The translations under genes were made by a program, and so were the position numbers. Shown one piece after another: positions 1 to 6,770 of a stretch of DNA of 9,263 nucleotides. The stretch is from Propionibacteriaceae bacterium. Its GTDB lineage: Bacteria > Actinomycetota > Actinomycetes > Propionibacteriales > Propionibacteriaceae. The notes below the pieces were generated by a model, which did not search any database, was not told the origin of the DNA, and worked only from the letters and a program-made list of their open reading frames with translations. The stretch spans positions 157 to 9,419 of the forward strand of contig WRGV01000043.1 of the NCBI GenBank assembly GCA_009787035.1. Direction: 5' to 3'. Each line of letters opens with the position of its first letter. Within the stretch, counting starts at the first letter, position 1.

Positions 1-1965
1 GCCGACGGCACCTGGAGCTGCACGTCCGAGATCGCCCTGTCGGCCGGCGACCACACGCTGACGGCGGTGCAGTCGACCCCGGACGGTCGCATTTCAAGTC
101 CGACAACGGCAGACGTTACCGTGCCGGCGTCCGGGCCGACGCTGAACCAGGTCGCCGGCGGGGCCGGCGGCACCCAGCCCGTGCTGTCCGGCACCGGCGA
201 GCCCGGCTACCACGTGAGCGTGACCGACGAGAACGGCCGCGAGCTGTGCTCGGCGGTCGTGGCCGCGGACGGCACCTGGAGCTGCACGTCCACGGTGAGC
301 CTGGACGACGGCCCGCACTCCCTGTCGGTGACGCAGACCGACGCGGCCGGCAACTCGTCGCCGCCGACGCGCCAGGACGTCACCGTGGACACCACCCCGC
401 CCGCGCTGGCCGTCGACCAGACTGACGGCACCGCCATCTCCGGCACCGCGACACCGGGTTCGGTCATCACGGTGCTGGACGCGGCCGGGAACCCTGTTCC
501 AGGCTGTCAGAACCTCATTGCGGACGCGTCCGGGCGCTGGGCCTGCACCCCCACACCGCCGGTTGCGCCGGGCACGCCGCTGCAGGTGAGCGCCGTGTCG
601 CCGTCCGGGAACCAGACCAACATGAGCATCCAGCCCGTCGCGGTGCGCACGATCACGTTCGACCCGGTGCAGAATGTCTCGACCGCCGCCCCGCCGGTGC
701 TGTCCGGCACGGGCGAGCCTGGCTACGCGATCCAGGTGCTCGACGGCCCGTCCGCGACGCTGTGCACGACGACCGTGCGGCCGGACGGCACCTGGGCGTG
801 CACCGCCGACGTGGCCCTGTCGGGCGGTGACCACACGCTGTCCGCGACGCAGGCGGGACAAAACGGCACCGCGTCCGTCCCGGTGCTGCGTTCGCTGTCC
901 GTCCCGGCCATCCCGACGACGCTTCGTCCCATCGGGCCGGTCGTGCCCGGGACAATGCCGACGCTGTCGGGCACGGGCGAGCCCGGCTACCACGTCACCG
1001 TCACCGACGCGACGGGACAAACCCTGTGCGAGGCCGACGTCGCCGACGACGGCACCTGGACCTGCACCTCCACGGTGCTGCTGGACGCGGGCGACTACCA
1101 GCTCAGCGTCGTCCAGACCGACCCGGACGGCAACGCGTCCGCACCGTCGTCCCAGACCGTCACGGTGGCCAGCACGCCGGTCACGCTGAACCCGGTGGAC
1201 ACGTCGTCCGGCACCCGGCCCGTCATCAGCGGCACCGGCCAGCCGGGCGCGCACGTGCAGGTGCTGGACGGATCCGTGCTGGTCTGCGAGGCCGACGTGG
1301 CGGCCGACGGCACCTGGTCGTGTCAGCCGGACGCGGCGTTCGGCGCCGGGACGCACATGCTGTCGGTCGTGCAGACCGATGCTGCGGGACATGCGACCCA
1401 GTCGGATCCCCAGCAGCTCTCGGTGCCCGCGGCCGGCGTCACGATCAACCCGCTGCACGGCCCGGTCGGCGCCCGGCCGACGCTGTCGGGCACCGGCCAG
1501 CCCGGCTACGCCGTGACCGTCAGCGACGGTGACAAGCAGGTATGCCAGGCCGAGGTGCAGCCGGACACCACCTGGACCTGCCAGGCCACCGACCCGCTCG
1601 ACGCCGGCGAATACCAGTTCACGGTGCAGCAGGCCGACCCCGACGGCAACCCCGTCGGCGACCCGCAGCTGGTCGGCATTCTGGTCGAGGCCGGAGGCAC
1701 CGGCCCAGGCGACGGCGCCACACCGACCGCGTCGCCCAGCGATCCGTCCCCGAGCGGCTCGCAGCCCAGCAGCCCGCAACCCAGTGCACAGCCGGACGCC
1801 CCGGTCGCGCCTGACGGCGCCGGCAGTGCGGCGACGGGCGGCGCGCCTGCGGCACCGGCGTCCAGCGTCGTCGCGTGCCTGGCCGCGCTGGCCGGTCTCG
1901 CCCTGCTGACCGTGCTGGTCGAGCGCCGCGTCCGCAGGTGTGCGGTGCCCCGGCGGGCGGCCTAG
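1..1965 (+). CDS. Ig-like repeat surface protein, C-terminal part (5' end outside window)
   Basis: The frame is open from base 1, so the gene starts upstream; 654 codons and a TAG stop are visible. The protein is a tandem array of Ig-like modules of 86-88 residues: one partial and six complete repeats by eye. Each has a signature near 'SGTGEPGY', a Cys, then 'DGTW' and a second Cys, then 'LSVxQTDxxGN'. The DGTW-equivalent codons start at 4, 268, 784, 1048, 1306 and 1564; the repeat between 268 and 784 has SGRW instead. After about residue 569 comes a Pro/Ser/Ala-rich stalk, then a hydrophobic helix (about residues 621-640) and a basic tail with ERRVRR. This is the architecture of a cell-surface adhesin or wall-spanning protein of Gram-positive bacteria. 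No LPXTG motif precedes the helix, so sortase anchoring is doubtful and simple membrane anchoring is possible. Ligand and exact family are unknown. No signal peptide can be seen because the N terminus is missing. Confidence 0.88.
   Translation, partial: ADGTWSCTSEIALSAGDHTLTAVQSTPDGRISSPTTADVTVPASGPTLNQVAGGAGGTQPVLSGTGEPGYHVSVTDENGRELCSAVVAADGTWSCTSTVSLDDGPHSLSVTQTDAAGNSSPPTRQDVTVDTTPPALAVDQTDGTAISGTATPGSVITVLDAAGNPVPGCQNLIADASGRWACTPTPPVAPGTPLQVSAVSPSGNQTNMSIQPVAVRTITFDPVQNVSTAAPPVLSGTGEPGYAIQVLDGPSATLCTTTVRPDGTWACTADVALSGGDHTLSATQAGQNGTASVPVLRSLSVPAIPTTLRPIGPVVPGTMPTLSGTGEPGYHVTVTDATGQTLCEADVADDGTWTCTSTVLLDAGDYQLSVVQTDPDGNASAPSSQTVTVASTPVTLNPVDTSSGTRPVISGTGQPGAHVQVLDGSVLVCEADVAADGTWSCQPDAAFGAGTHMLSVVQTDAAGHATQSDPQQLSVPAAGVTINPLHGPVGARPTLSGTGQPGYAVTVSDGDKQVCQAEVQPDTTWTCQATDPLDAGEYQFTVQQADPDGNPVGDPQLVGILVEAGGTGPGDGATPTASPSDPSPSGSQPSSPQPSAQPDAPVAPDGAGSAATGGAPAAPASSVVACLAALAGLALLTVLVERRVRRCAVPRRAA
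67..1705 (+). repeat. Tandem Ig-like module array at DNA level (258-264 bp period)
   Basis: The equivalent codons of successive modules are spaced 264, 516 (two modules), 264, 258 and 258 bases apart, always a multiple of three. Some blocks are still identical in DNA: the 24 bases at 4-27 recur at 268-291. This points to module duplication or gene conversion within the gene. The second full module (about 409-666) is the most divergent and has 13 rather than 12 residues between its two cysteines. Confidence 0.75.
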
Positions 1966-2093
1966 CGGGCGAAGCCCAGGTGCCTTCCGCGGGCGCGCGC
2001 CGACCCTTGAAGTGCTAGTGAAACCGTGGTCATAACCTGTGTGTCGTCGCGCTGGTGGGCTCGGGGTGCCCGCGGGCGCACACGGGCTCCCGG

Positions 2094-2105
2094 TAGACTG
2101 CGCCC
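2094..2105 (+). promoter_or_regulatory. Leaderless -10 box of the MFS gene
   Basis: TAGACT at 2094-2099 matches the TANNNT -10 consensus and lies exactly 6 nt before the ATG at 2106. With a usual -10 to start-site distance, transcription would begin at or next to the A of the ATG. There is no purine-rich ribosome binding site immediately upstream, which agrees with leaderless translation, common in actinobacteria. No clear -35 box is visible. A second possible promoter (TTGAAG 2007-2012, 18-nt spacer, CATAAC 2031-2036) is weaker. Confidence 0.5.
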
Positions 2106-3461
2106 ATGGAGTTCATCGCCCGGCTGCGCCGGCTGTGGCAGTACCGTGGTTTTCGGCGGCTGCTGGTCGTGCGCATCGCCGCGCAGATTGCGGACGGCGT
2201 CACGCAGATGGGCATGGTCTCCTTCGCGCTGTTCAGCCCGCAGCAGCAGGCCAGCGGCTGGGCCGTGGCCGGGGTGCTGGCGGTCACGCTGCTGCCGTTC
2301 AGCATCGTCGGGCCGTTCACGGGCGTGCTGCTCGACCGGTGGCCGCGCCAGCGCATGGTGATGGTGACCGAGTCGGTCCGTCTGGCCGTGTGCCTGGCGA
2401 TCGCGGCCGTCATCTGGGCGACCGCGCACGGCAGCGTCGGGGGCACGGTGGCGACGTACATCCTGGTGCTGGTGGCGCTGTCGTTCAACCGTTTCCTCTT
2501 GTCGGGCCTGGGTGCGGGGCTTGCGGACGTGGTGCCCGAGAAGGCCTATCTCGACGCGTCGTCCGTCATGCCGATGCTCGGGCCGATCGGGCTGGTGTCG
2601 GGCGGCATCATCGCGGGCATCATCCGGCTGGCGATCGGCAGCTCCGATCCGGTGCACGTCGCGCACGCCAACGCGATCATCTTCTGCGCGGCGGCGCTGT
2701 GCTGCTGCGCGACCGTCGCGTTCAACAGCCGCATCGGCCGGCTGGAGCTGGGCCCGATCATGGACGGCGGCTACAAACGTCCCGAATCCGGCGGCCCGGG
2801 GCAGATCCTGCGCGGTTTGGGACAGGGCTACGCCTACCTGCGCAAGCAGAGCCCCGTGACGCAGGGGCTGTGGGCCATCTCGATCGAACACGGTATGTAT
2901 GGCGTAGTCATGACCTGCATGATCATCGCGTACCGCAACTACTTCCACTCGGCGTCCGACCCCAACAGCGCCATCGTCGACATCGGCATCTGGTCGCTGG
3001 CCAGCGGCATCGGCTTCGCGGCGTCGGGCATCGTGGCGCCGTCGATCGCGCACCGCATCGGCATCCGCAAGGCGGTCATGGTGCTGCTGGCGGCCAGCGC
3101 GGTCATCCAGGCGGTGCCCGGATCGATCTTCGTCCGCCCCATGCTCGTGCTGGCCGCGCTGATCTCGGGCGTGTGCATCCAGTCGATCAAGGTGTGCGCC
3201 GACGCGCTGACGCAGATCTACGTCGAGGACGAGTACCGCGGCCGCGTCTTCGCGCTGTACGACATGCTCAACAACGTGACGCTGGTGCTCGGTGCCCTCG
3301 TCGCGGCCGTGATCGCCCCGGCCCGCGGGTTGTCGCTGCCGGTGTTCCTCGGCGTCGCCGCCGTGCTCGCGATCGAGTGGGCGGTCTTCACGCTGCTCAG
3401 TCGCGGTTGGGCCAACGATCCCCGCGCCGCGGGTGCGGCGTTGGAGCCGCGCGCGTCGTGA
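2106..3461 (+). CDS. MFS transporter, probable drug or metabolite exporter
   Basis: The product is 451 residues and almost entirely hydrophobic, with about 12 predicted membrane helices, the usual length for the major facilitator superfamily. A motif-A-like loop, GVLLDRWPRQR, lies at residues 73-83 between helices 2 and 3. The segment RGRVFALYD (residues 378-386), in the cytoplasmic loop before helix 11, is typical of the MFS_3/EntS-like exporter branch. A longer hydrophilic loop around residues 210-245 separates the two six-helix halves. The ATG at 2106 is preceded by a -10 box 6 nt upstream and fits the family N terminus. The gene stands alone: 140 bp after the surface-protein gene and 233 bp before the antitoxin gene. 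The substrate cannot be told from the sequence; a proton-driven efflux role is inferred from the family. Confidence 0.88.
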   Translation: MEFIARLRRLWQYRGFRRLLVVRIAAQIADGVTQMGMVSFALFSPQQQASGWAVAGVLAVTLLPFSIVGPFTGVLLDRWPRQRMVMVTESVRLAVCLAIAAVIWATAHGSVGGTVATYILVLVALSFNRFLLSGLGAGLADVVPEKAYLDASSVMPMLGPIGLVSGGIIAGIIRLAIGSSDPVHVAHANAIIFCAAALCCCATVAFNSRIGRLELGPIMDGGYKRPESGGPGQILRGLGQGYAYLRKQSPVTQGLWAISIEHGMYGVVMTCMIIAYRNYFHSASDPNSAIVDIGIWSLASGIGFAASGIVAPSIAHRIGIRKAVMVLLAASAVIQAVPGSIFVRPMLVLAALISGVCIQSIKVCADALTQIYVEDEYRGRVFALYDMLNNVTLVLGALVAAVIAPARGLSLPVFLGVAAVLAIEWAVFTLLSRGWANDPRAAGAALEPRAS

Positions 3462-3503
3462 GCCGGTGAGCATTCGTGCTGCGGGGTGGGGCCGCGCCGG
3501 AAT

Positions 3504-3580
3504 TGGGACAAATCGCCAGCCAGATGTCGCGGAGGTGTCGATATCGCCCACCTGCACGCGCTGGCTGCGCGTTTGTCCCA
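3504..3580. repeat. 77-nt nested inverted repeat (long imperfect hairpin)
   Basis: The outer arms are 3504-3523 and 3561-3580. TGGGACAAA pairs with TTTGTCCCA and CAGCCAG with CTGGCTG; only the four middle bases of each 20-base arm fail to pair. Inside these, CGCG and AGGTG in the left half pair with CACCT and CGCG in the right half around a CGATATCG core. The element sits 42 bp after the MFS stop and about 115 bp before the antitoxin. No T-run follows, so it is not a standard intrinsic terminator. It may be an unusual terminator, a structured RNA or a small mobile (MITE-like) remnant. Confidence 0.65.
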
Positions 3581-3654
3581 TTGTGGCGGGCTTCCACCGG
3601 GTCGCCGATGAGAGGCGGGGTTGTGGCCGATCGGGCGTGGGACGACGGATCAAC

Positions 3655-3688
3655 ACGTGCCTCGTGGAGCACGTATCCCGTGTAGCGT
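3655..3688 (+). promoter_or_regulatory. Antitoxin promoter and candidate VapB operator
   Basis: A perfect 6-bp inverted repeat, ACGTGC (3655-3660) and GCACGT (3669-3674), is separated by 8 bp. It overlaps the place where the -35 box should be. TAGCGT at 3683-3688 matches TANNNT and ends 6 nt before the ATG at 3695, so the mRNA is probably leaderless. Ribbon-helix-helix antitoxins commonly repress their own promoter by binding such repeats; autorepression here is inferred from that. Confidence 0.5.
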
Positions 3689-3694
3689 AGAGCT

Positions 3695-3931
3695 ATGACG
3701 AACCTGACCTTGGCAGTGGACGAGGCGACGTTGCGTCGAGCCCGGATTCGGGCCGTCAACGACGGCACCTCGGTGAATGCCGTGATGCGCAAGTATTTGT
3801 CCGAGTACGCCGACGGCGACAATCAATGGAAGGTTGCTCGCGATCGATTCCTAGAGCTTGCTGAAAGCTCGACCGCTTCGAGCGGTCCGGGCGGGCGAAC
3901 CTGGACGCGGGATGAGCTGTATGAGCGCTGA
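3695..3931 (+). CDS. vapB: VapB-type ribbon-helix-helix antitoxin
   Basis: The product is 78 residues, typical of antitoxins. The N terminus (NLTLAVDEATLRRARIRA, then SVNAVMRKYLSEYA to about residue 39) has the beta strand plus two helices of a ribbon-helix-helix DNA-binding domain, which would dimerise and bind the operator just upstream. The C terminus, ending in RTWTRDELYER, resembles the toxin-wrapping tail of VapB-like antitoxins. The ATG at 3695 has no good ribosome binding site but follows a -10 box by 6 nt. The stop codon overlaps the toxin start, so the two proteins should be translationally coupled. Base composition is visibly less GC-rich than in neighbouring genes, suggesting acquisition by transfer. 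The symbol is assigned by family; no particular VapB subfamily is claimed. Confidence 0.82.
   Translation: MTNLTLAVDEATLRRARIRAVNDGTSVNAVMRKYLSEYADGDNQWKVARDRFLELAESSTASSGPGGRTWTRDELYER
3871..3887 (+). repeat. Perfect short hairpin inside the antitoxin gene
   Basis: GACCGCT, a TCG loop, and AGCGGTC form a perfect 7-bp stem. It lies about 34 nt before the toxin start codon and encodes the low-complexity linker of the antitoxin. It could influence the antitoxin/toxin translation ratio, but codon choice alone may explain it. Confidence 0.45.
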
Positions 3932-4328
3932 AGTTTTCCTGGACACCAATGTCTGGGTGTACTCGGTCGATGGTTCTGATTCTGCCAAGCAGTTACTGGC
4001 GAAGGAACTCATCGCGAACGTACGACCTGTGACGAGTGCGCAGGTGCTCGGCGAGTTCTATGTCACGGTCACTCGGAAGCTTCAGCAGCCGCTTCAGCCC
4101 GATGAAGCTCTGGCCAGAATTCGCACCATGGCACCAGACCATGTGGTAAGCCTCGATGCCGCGCTGGTGAACGCTGCGATCGCCACCTCGACCAAGTATC
4201 AGCTGTCGTACTGGGATTCGCTCATCATCGAAGCCGCCGTCCGTGCCGGTTGCAGCCAGCTGTATAGCGAGGATTTGAGCGATGGGGCCGTGTATCACGG
4301 CGTTCGCGTGAAGAACCCGTTCGTCTGA
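3921..4328 (+). CDS. vapC: VapC-type PIN-domain toxin (ribonuclease)
   Basis: The product is 135 residues, a normal length for a single PIN domain. The acidic residues expected to bind Mg2+ are visible: D8 in FLDTNVWVYS, E45 in VLGEFY, D99 in SYWDSLIIEAA, and D118 in LYSEDLSDG. PIN toxins of this type cleave RNA, often tRNA or rRNA, and are neutralised by the partner antitoxin; the target here is unknown. The ATG at 3921 is chosen because it begins the conserved first strand and overlaps the antitoxin stop by 11 nt. An in-frame ATG at 3912 would add three residues. The TGA at 4326-4328 directly abuts the stop of trpA on the other strand. The pair lies between an exporter and a biosynthetic operon, with lower GC than both. 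Confidence 0.85.
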   Translation: MSAEVFLDTNVWVYSVDGSDSAKQLLAKELIANVRPVTSAQVLGEFYVTVTRKLQQPLQPDEALARIRTMAPDHVVSLDAALVNAAIATSTKYQLSYWDSLIIEAAVRAGCSQLYSEDLSDGAVYHGVRVKNPFV

Positions 4329-5129
4329 TCACGCCTGGATGGCGGCGACGATTGACCTGGTGAACGCCTGGATGGCCTGGTCGGCATCGGATCCGTCGCG
4401 CTCGATCAGGCGGACGATCGCGCTGCCGATGATCACGCCGTCGGCCACCTGGGCCATCGCGGCGGCCTGTTCCGGGGTGCTGACGCCGAAGCCGACGGCG
4501 ACCGGGACATCGGTCACGCCGCGAATCTGGGACACCAGCGCGCCGATGTCGGTCGTGATCTGCGCGCGCTCGCCGGTCACGCCGAGCGAGGAGACCAGGT
4601 AGATGAAGCCCACCGCGTCGCGGGCGATCATCTGGACGCGGTCGGCCGAGGTCGGCGCGATCATCGAGATCAGCGCGACGTGGTGCGCCCGGGCCAGCTC
4701 GGCGACCTCGCCGTGCTCCTCGTAGGGCAGATCGGGGACGATCAGCGCGTCCACGCCGACCTGCTCGGCGCGGGTGAAGAATGTCCCATACCCGTAGTGG
4801 TGCACGGGATTGAGGTACGTCATCAGGGCCAGCGGGATGGTCAGGCCATCCTCGCGGCGCAGCTGCTCGACCAGGTCGAACAGGTCGGCCAGCCGCGTGC
4901 CGGCGGCCAGCGCCCGCATCGAGGCGTCCTGGATCACCGGGCCCTCGGCGGTCGGGTCCGAGAAGGGGACGCCGATCTCGACCAGGCCGGCACCGGCGTC
5001 GGCCAGCTCGCGGACGTAGCGGCGGGTGTCGGCCAGCGACGGGTCGCCGCCGGTCACGAAGGCCACGAAGACCTTGCGGGAGAACGCCTGCGACAAGCGC
5101 GGATACAGCTCGGACGGGTCAGGCATCAT
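4329..5129 (-). CDS. trpA: Tryptophan synthase alpha subunit
   Basis: TrpA cleaves indole-3-glycerol phosphate to indole and glyceraldehyde 3-phosphate and passes indole through a tunnel to TrpB. The 266-residue TIM barrel is of normal length. The catalytic Glu (E49 in the Salmonella enzyme) is E51 in [10 protein letters not shown]. The second catalytic acid, D60 in Salmonella, is replaced by Glu (E62, in PTAEGPVIQ). Phosphate-site segments SSLGVTGER (residues 180-188), VGFGVST (212-218) and IIGSAI (233-238) are present. Two adjacent ATGs are possible: the first (5129) overlaps the trpB stop as ATGA, but GGAGG at 5135-5131 is only 1 nt from it. The second (5126) has a 4-nt spacing and may be the true start. 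Last gene of the trp operon; no terminator is visible before the convergent toxin gene. Confidence 0.94.
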   Translation of the reverse strand: MMPDPSELYPRLSQAFSRKVFVAFVTGGDPSLADTRRYVRELADAGAGLVEIGVPFSDPTAEGPVIQDASMRALAAGTRLADLFDLVEQLRREDGLTIPLALMTYLNPVHHYGYGTFFTRAEQVGVDALIVPDLPYEEHGEVAELARAHHVALISMIAPTSADRVQMIARDAVGFIYLVSSLGVTGERAQITTDIGALVSQIRGVTDVPVAVGFGVSTPEQAAAMAQVADGVIIGSAIVRLIERDGSDADQAIQAFTRSIVAAIQA

Positions 5130-6328
5130 TCCTCCACCATGTCCAAGCCGCGATAGCGGGCGATGGCCGCGACGTCCTTGTCCCCGCGCCCCGACAGGCA
5201 CACGATCACCGACTCGTCCGGGCTCAGTGTCGGCACGATCTGGCGCGCGTGCGCGATCGCGTGCGCCGACTCGATGGCACAGATGATGCCCTCGGTGCGG
5301 GCGAGGTACTCGAACGCGTCCACGGCCTCGGCGTCGGTGACCGGCACGTACGTGGCCCGGCCCGTATCGTGCAAGAACGCGTGCTCGGGCCCGATGCCGG
5401 GGTAGTCGAGCCCGGCCGAGATCGAATACACCGGCGCGATCTGGCCGTCGCCGTCTTGGCAGAAGTACGACTTCATGCCGTGGAAGACGCCCAGCGTGCC
5501 CGTCGCGATGGTTGCGGCCGTGCGCGGGGTGTCCACGCCCAGGCCCGCGGCCTCGCAGCCGATCAGCGCCACCGACTCGTCCGGAATGAACTCGTGGAAG
5601 ATGCCGATCGCGTTCGATCCGCCGCCGACGCAGGCCAAGACCGCCGCCGGCAACTTACCAGTTTTCTCCAGTATTTGAACACGTGACTCGCGTCCGATCA
5701 CCGCCTGGAAGTCCCGCACAATCGTCGGGAACGGGTGCGGCCCCATGACCGAGCCGAGCACGTAGTGCGTGTCGGCGACCCGCCGCGTCCACTCGCGCAG
5801 CGTCTCGTTGACCGCGTCCTTCAGCGTGGCCGTGCCCGAGGTGACCGGGTGCACGGTCGCGCCGAGCAGCTGCATGCGATAGACGTTGAGCGCCTGGCGC
5901 TTGGTGTCCTCTTCGCCCATGAAGATCTCGCACTCCATGCCGAACAGCGCGGCGGCGGTCGCCGTGGCGACGCCGTGCTGCCCCGCGCCGGTCTCGGCGA
6001 TGACGCGCGTCTTGCCCATTCGCCTCGCGAGAAGGCATTGTCCCAAAACGTTGTTGATCTTGTGCGCGCCGGTGTGGTTGAGGTCTTCGCGCTTCAGATA
6101 GACCTGCGCCCCGCCCAGGTCGGCGGTCATGTTCGCGGCGTGGTAGAGCAGGGACGGACGTCCGGCGTAGTCACGCAGCAGTCCGTCCAGCTCGGCGACG
6201 AAGGACGGGTCGGCCATCGCCTCGTGGTACGCGGCCTCCAGCCGGATCAGCTCGCTCATCAGGGTTTCGGGGATGTATTGCCCCCCGAACGGACCGAAAC
6301 GCCCTCGGCTCGCCCCGCTACTCACCAT
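5126..6328 (-). CDS. trpB: Tryptophan synthase beta chain
   Basis: TrpB is the PLP enzyme that condenses indole with L-serine to form tryptophan, in an alpha2-beta2 complex with TrpA. At 400 residues it has the full length of the TrpB1 type. The PLP-binding lysine is K90 in [10 protein letters not shown]. The catalytic Glu is in AETGAGQHG (E112). The PLP-phosphate loop is GGGSN (235-239). The serine that contacts the PLP ring nitrogen lies in SGRGDKD (379-385). The ATG at 6328 overlaps the end of trpF by 11 nt and follows GGAAGGGAC with good spacing. The TGA overlaps the first trpA ATG, so the two subunits are probably made in a coupled way. A short A/T-rich patch at about 5650-5685 stands out in composition but leaves the frame intact. 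Confidence 0.96.
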   Translation of the reverse strand: MVSSGASRGRFGPFGGQYIPETLMSELIRLEAAYHEAMADPSFVAELDGLLRDYAGRPSLLYHAANMTADLGGAQVYLKREDLNHTGAHKINNVLGQCLLARRMGKTRVIAETGAGQHGVATATAAALFGMECEIFMGEEDTKRQALNVYRMQLLGATVHPVTSGTATLKDAVNETLREWTRRVADTHYVLGSVMGPHPFPTIVRDFQAVIGRESRVQILEKTGKLPAAVLACVGGGSNAIGIFHEFIPDESVALIGCEAAGLGVDTPRTAATIATGTLGVFHGMKSYFCQDGDGQIAPVYSISAGLDYPGIGPEHAFLHDTGRATYVPVTDAEAVDAFEYLARTEGIICAIESAHAIAHARQIVPTLSPDESVIVCLSGRGDKDVAAIARYRGLDMVEE

Positions 6329-6770
6329 CTGTCCCTTCCACCGGCCAGCGCCGTGCCCGCGCCGCCGCGATGAATGCCCTCACCAGGGCCGGATCCTTGA
6401 CCCCGTCGCTCTCGACGCCGCTGGACACGTCCACGGCGTAGGGGTGGACGGCGTCGGTGCCGGCCTGCACGGTCTCGGCGTCCAGGCCCCCCGCCAGGAA
6501 CAGCGGGGGCATCGGCACGCCCTGCGCCTCGGCGAGGCTGCGGGCCTCGTCGACCAGCGTCCAATCGAACCGCTCGCCCGAGCCGCCGCCGGCGACGCTG
6601 TCGAGCAGCAGCCAGTCGGCGCCGAGCCGGGCTGCCGAGACGATGGACGCCGCGTCGGTCACCTTGACGGCCTTGATGATGCGTGCGGCCGGGGCGCCGG
6701 CGCGCACGGCGGCGATGACGGATTCACTCTCTGCCCCATGCAGCTGCAGGATGCTCACCGCGCCGGACAT
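6318..6770 (-). pseudogene. trpF: Phosphoribosylanthranilate isomerase, C-terminal part in shifted frame
   Basis: This frame carries the last two thirds of TrpF: ILQLHG (7-12 from the ATG at 6770), LLLDSVAGGGSGERFDW (54-70), LAGGLDAETV (92-101) and YAVDVSSGVESDG (111-123). D113 is the catalytic acid. It lacks the first strands and the catalytic Cys, which are encoded in the other frame at the end of the trpC reading frame. The two pieces join smoothly by homology if one base is added near 6770-6790, giving about the normal TrpF length. As written, this fragment cannot be active alone. The ATG at 6770 has no clear ribosome binding site. A real frameshift mutation, a sequencing indel or recoding are all possible; the first two are favoured because no slippery heptamer is visible. 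The stop overlaps trpB. Confidence 0.8.

Noticed and set aside
94..1779. Open frame of 561 codons on the minus strand across the Ig-repeat gene
   Set aside because: Its Arg/Gly-rich composition simply mirrors the repeats of the opposite strand, and the plus-strand frame has clear domains and a C-terminal anchor.
1966..2000. Intrinsic terminator after the surface-protein gene
   Set aside because: Only a 4-bp GGGC/GCCC stem with a 3-base loop is present and no T-run follows.
1962..3656. Open frame of 564 codons on the minus strand across the MFS gene
   Set aside because: It is rich in Arg, His and Asp, has no recognisable domain, and is antisense to a convincing 12-helix transporter; this is a typical GC-driven shadow.
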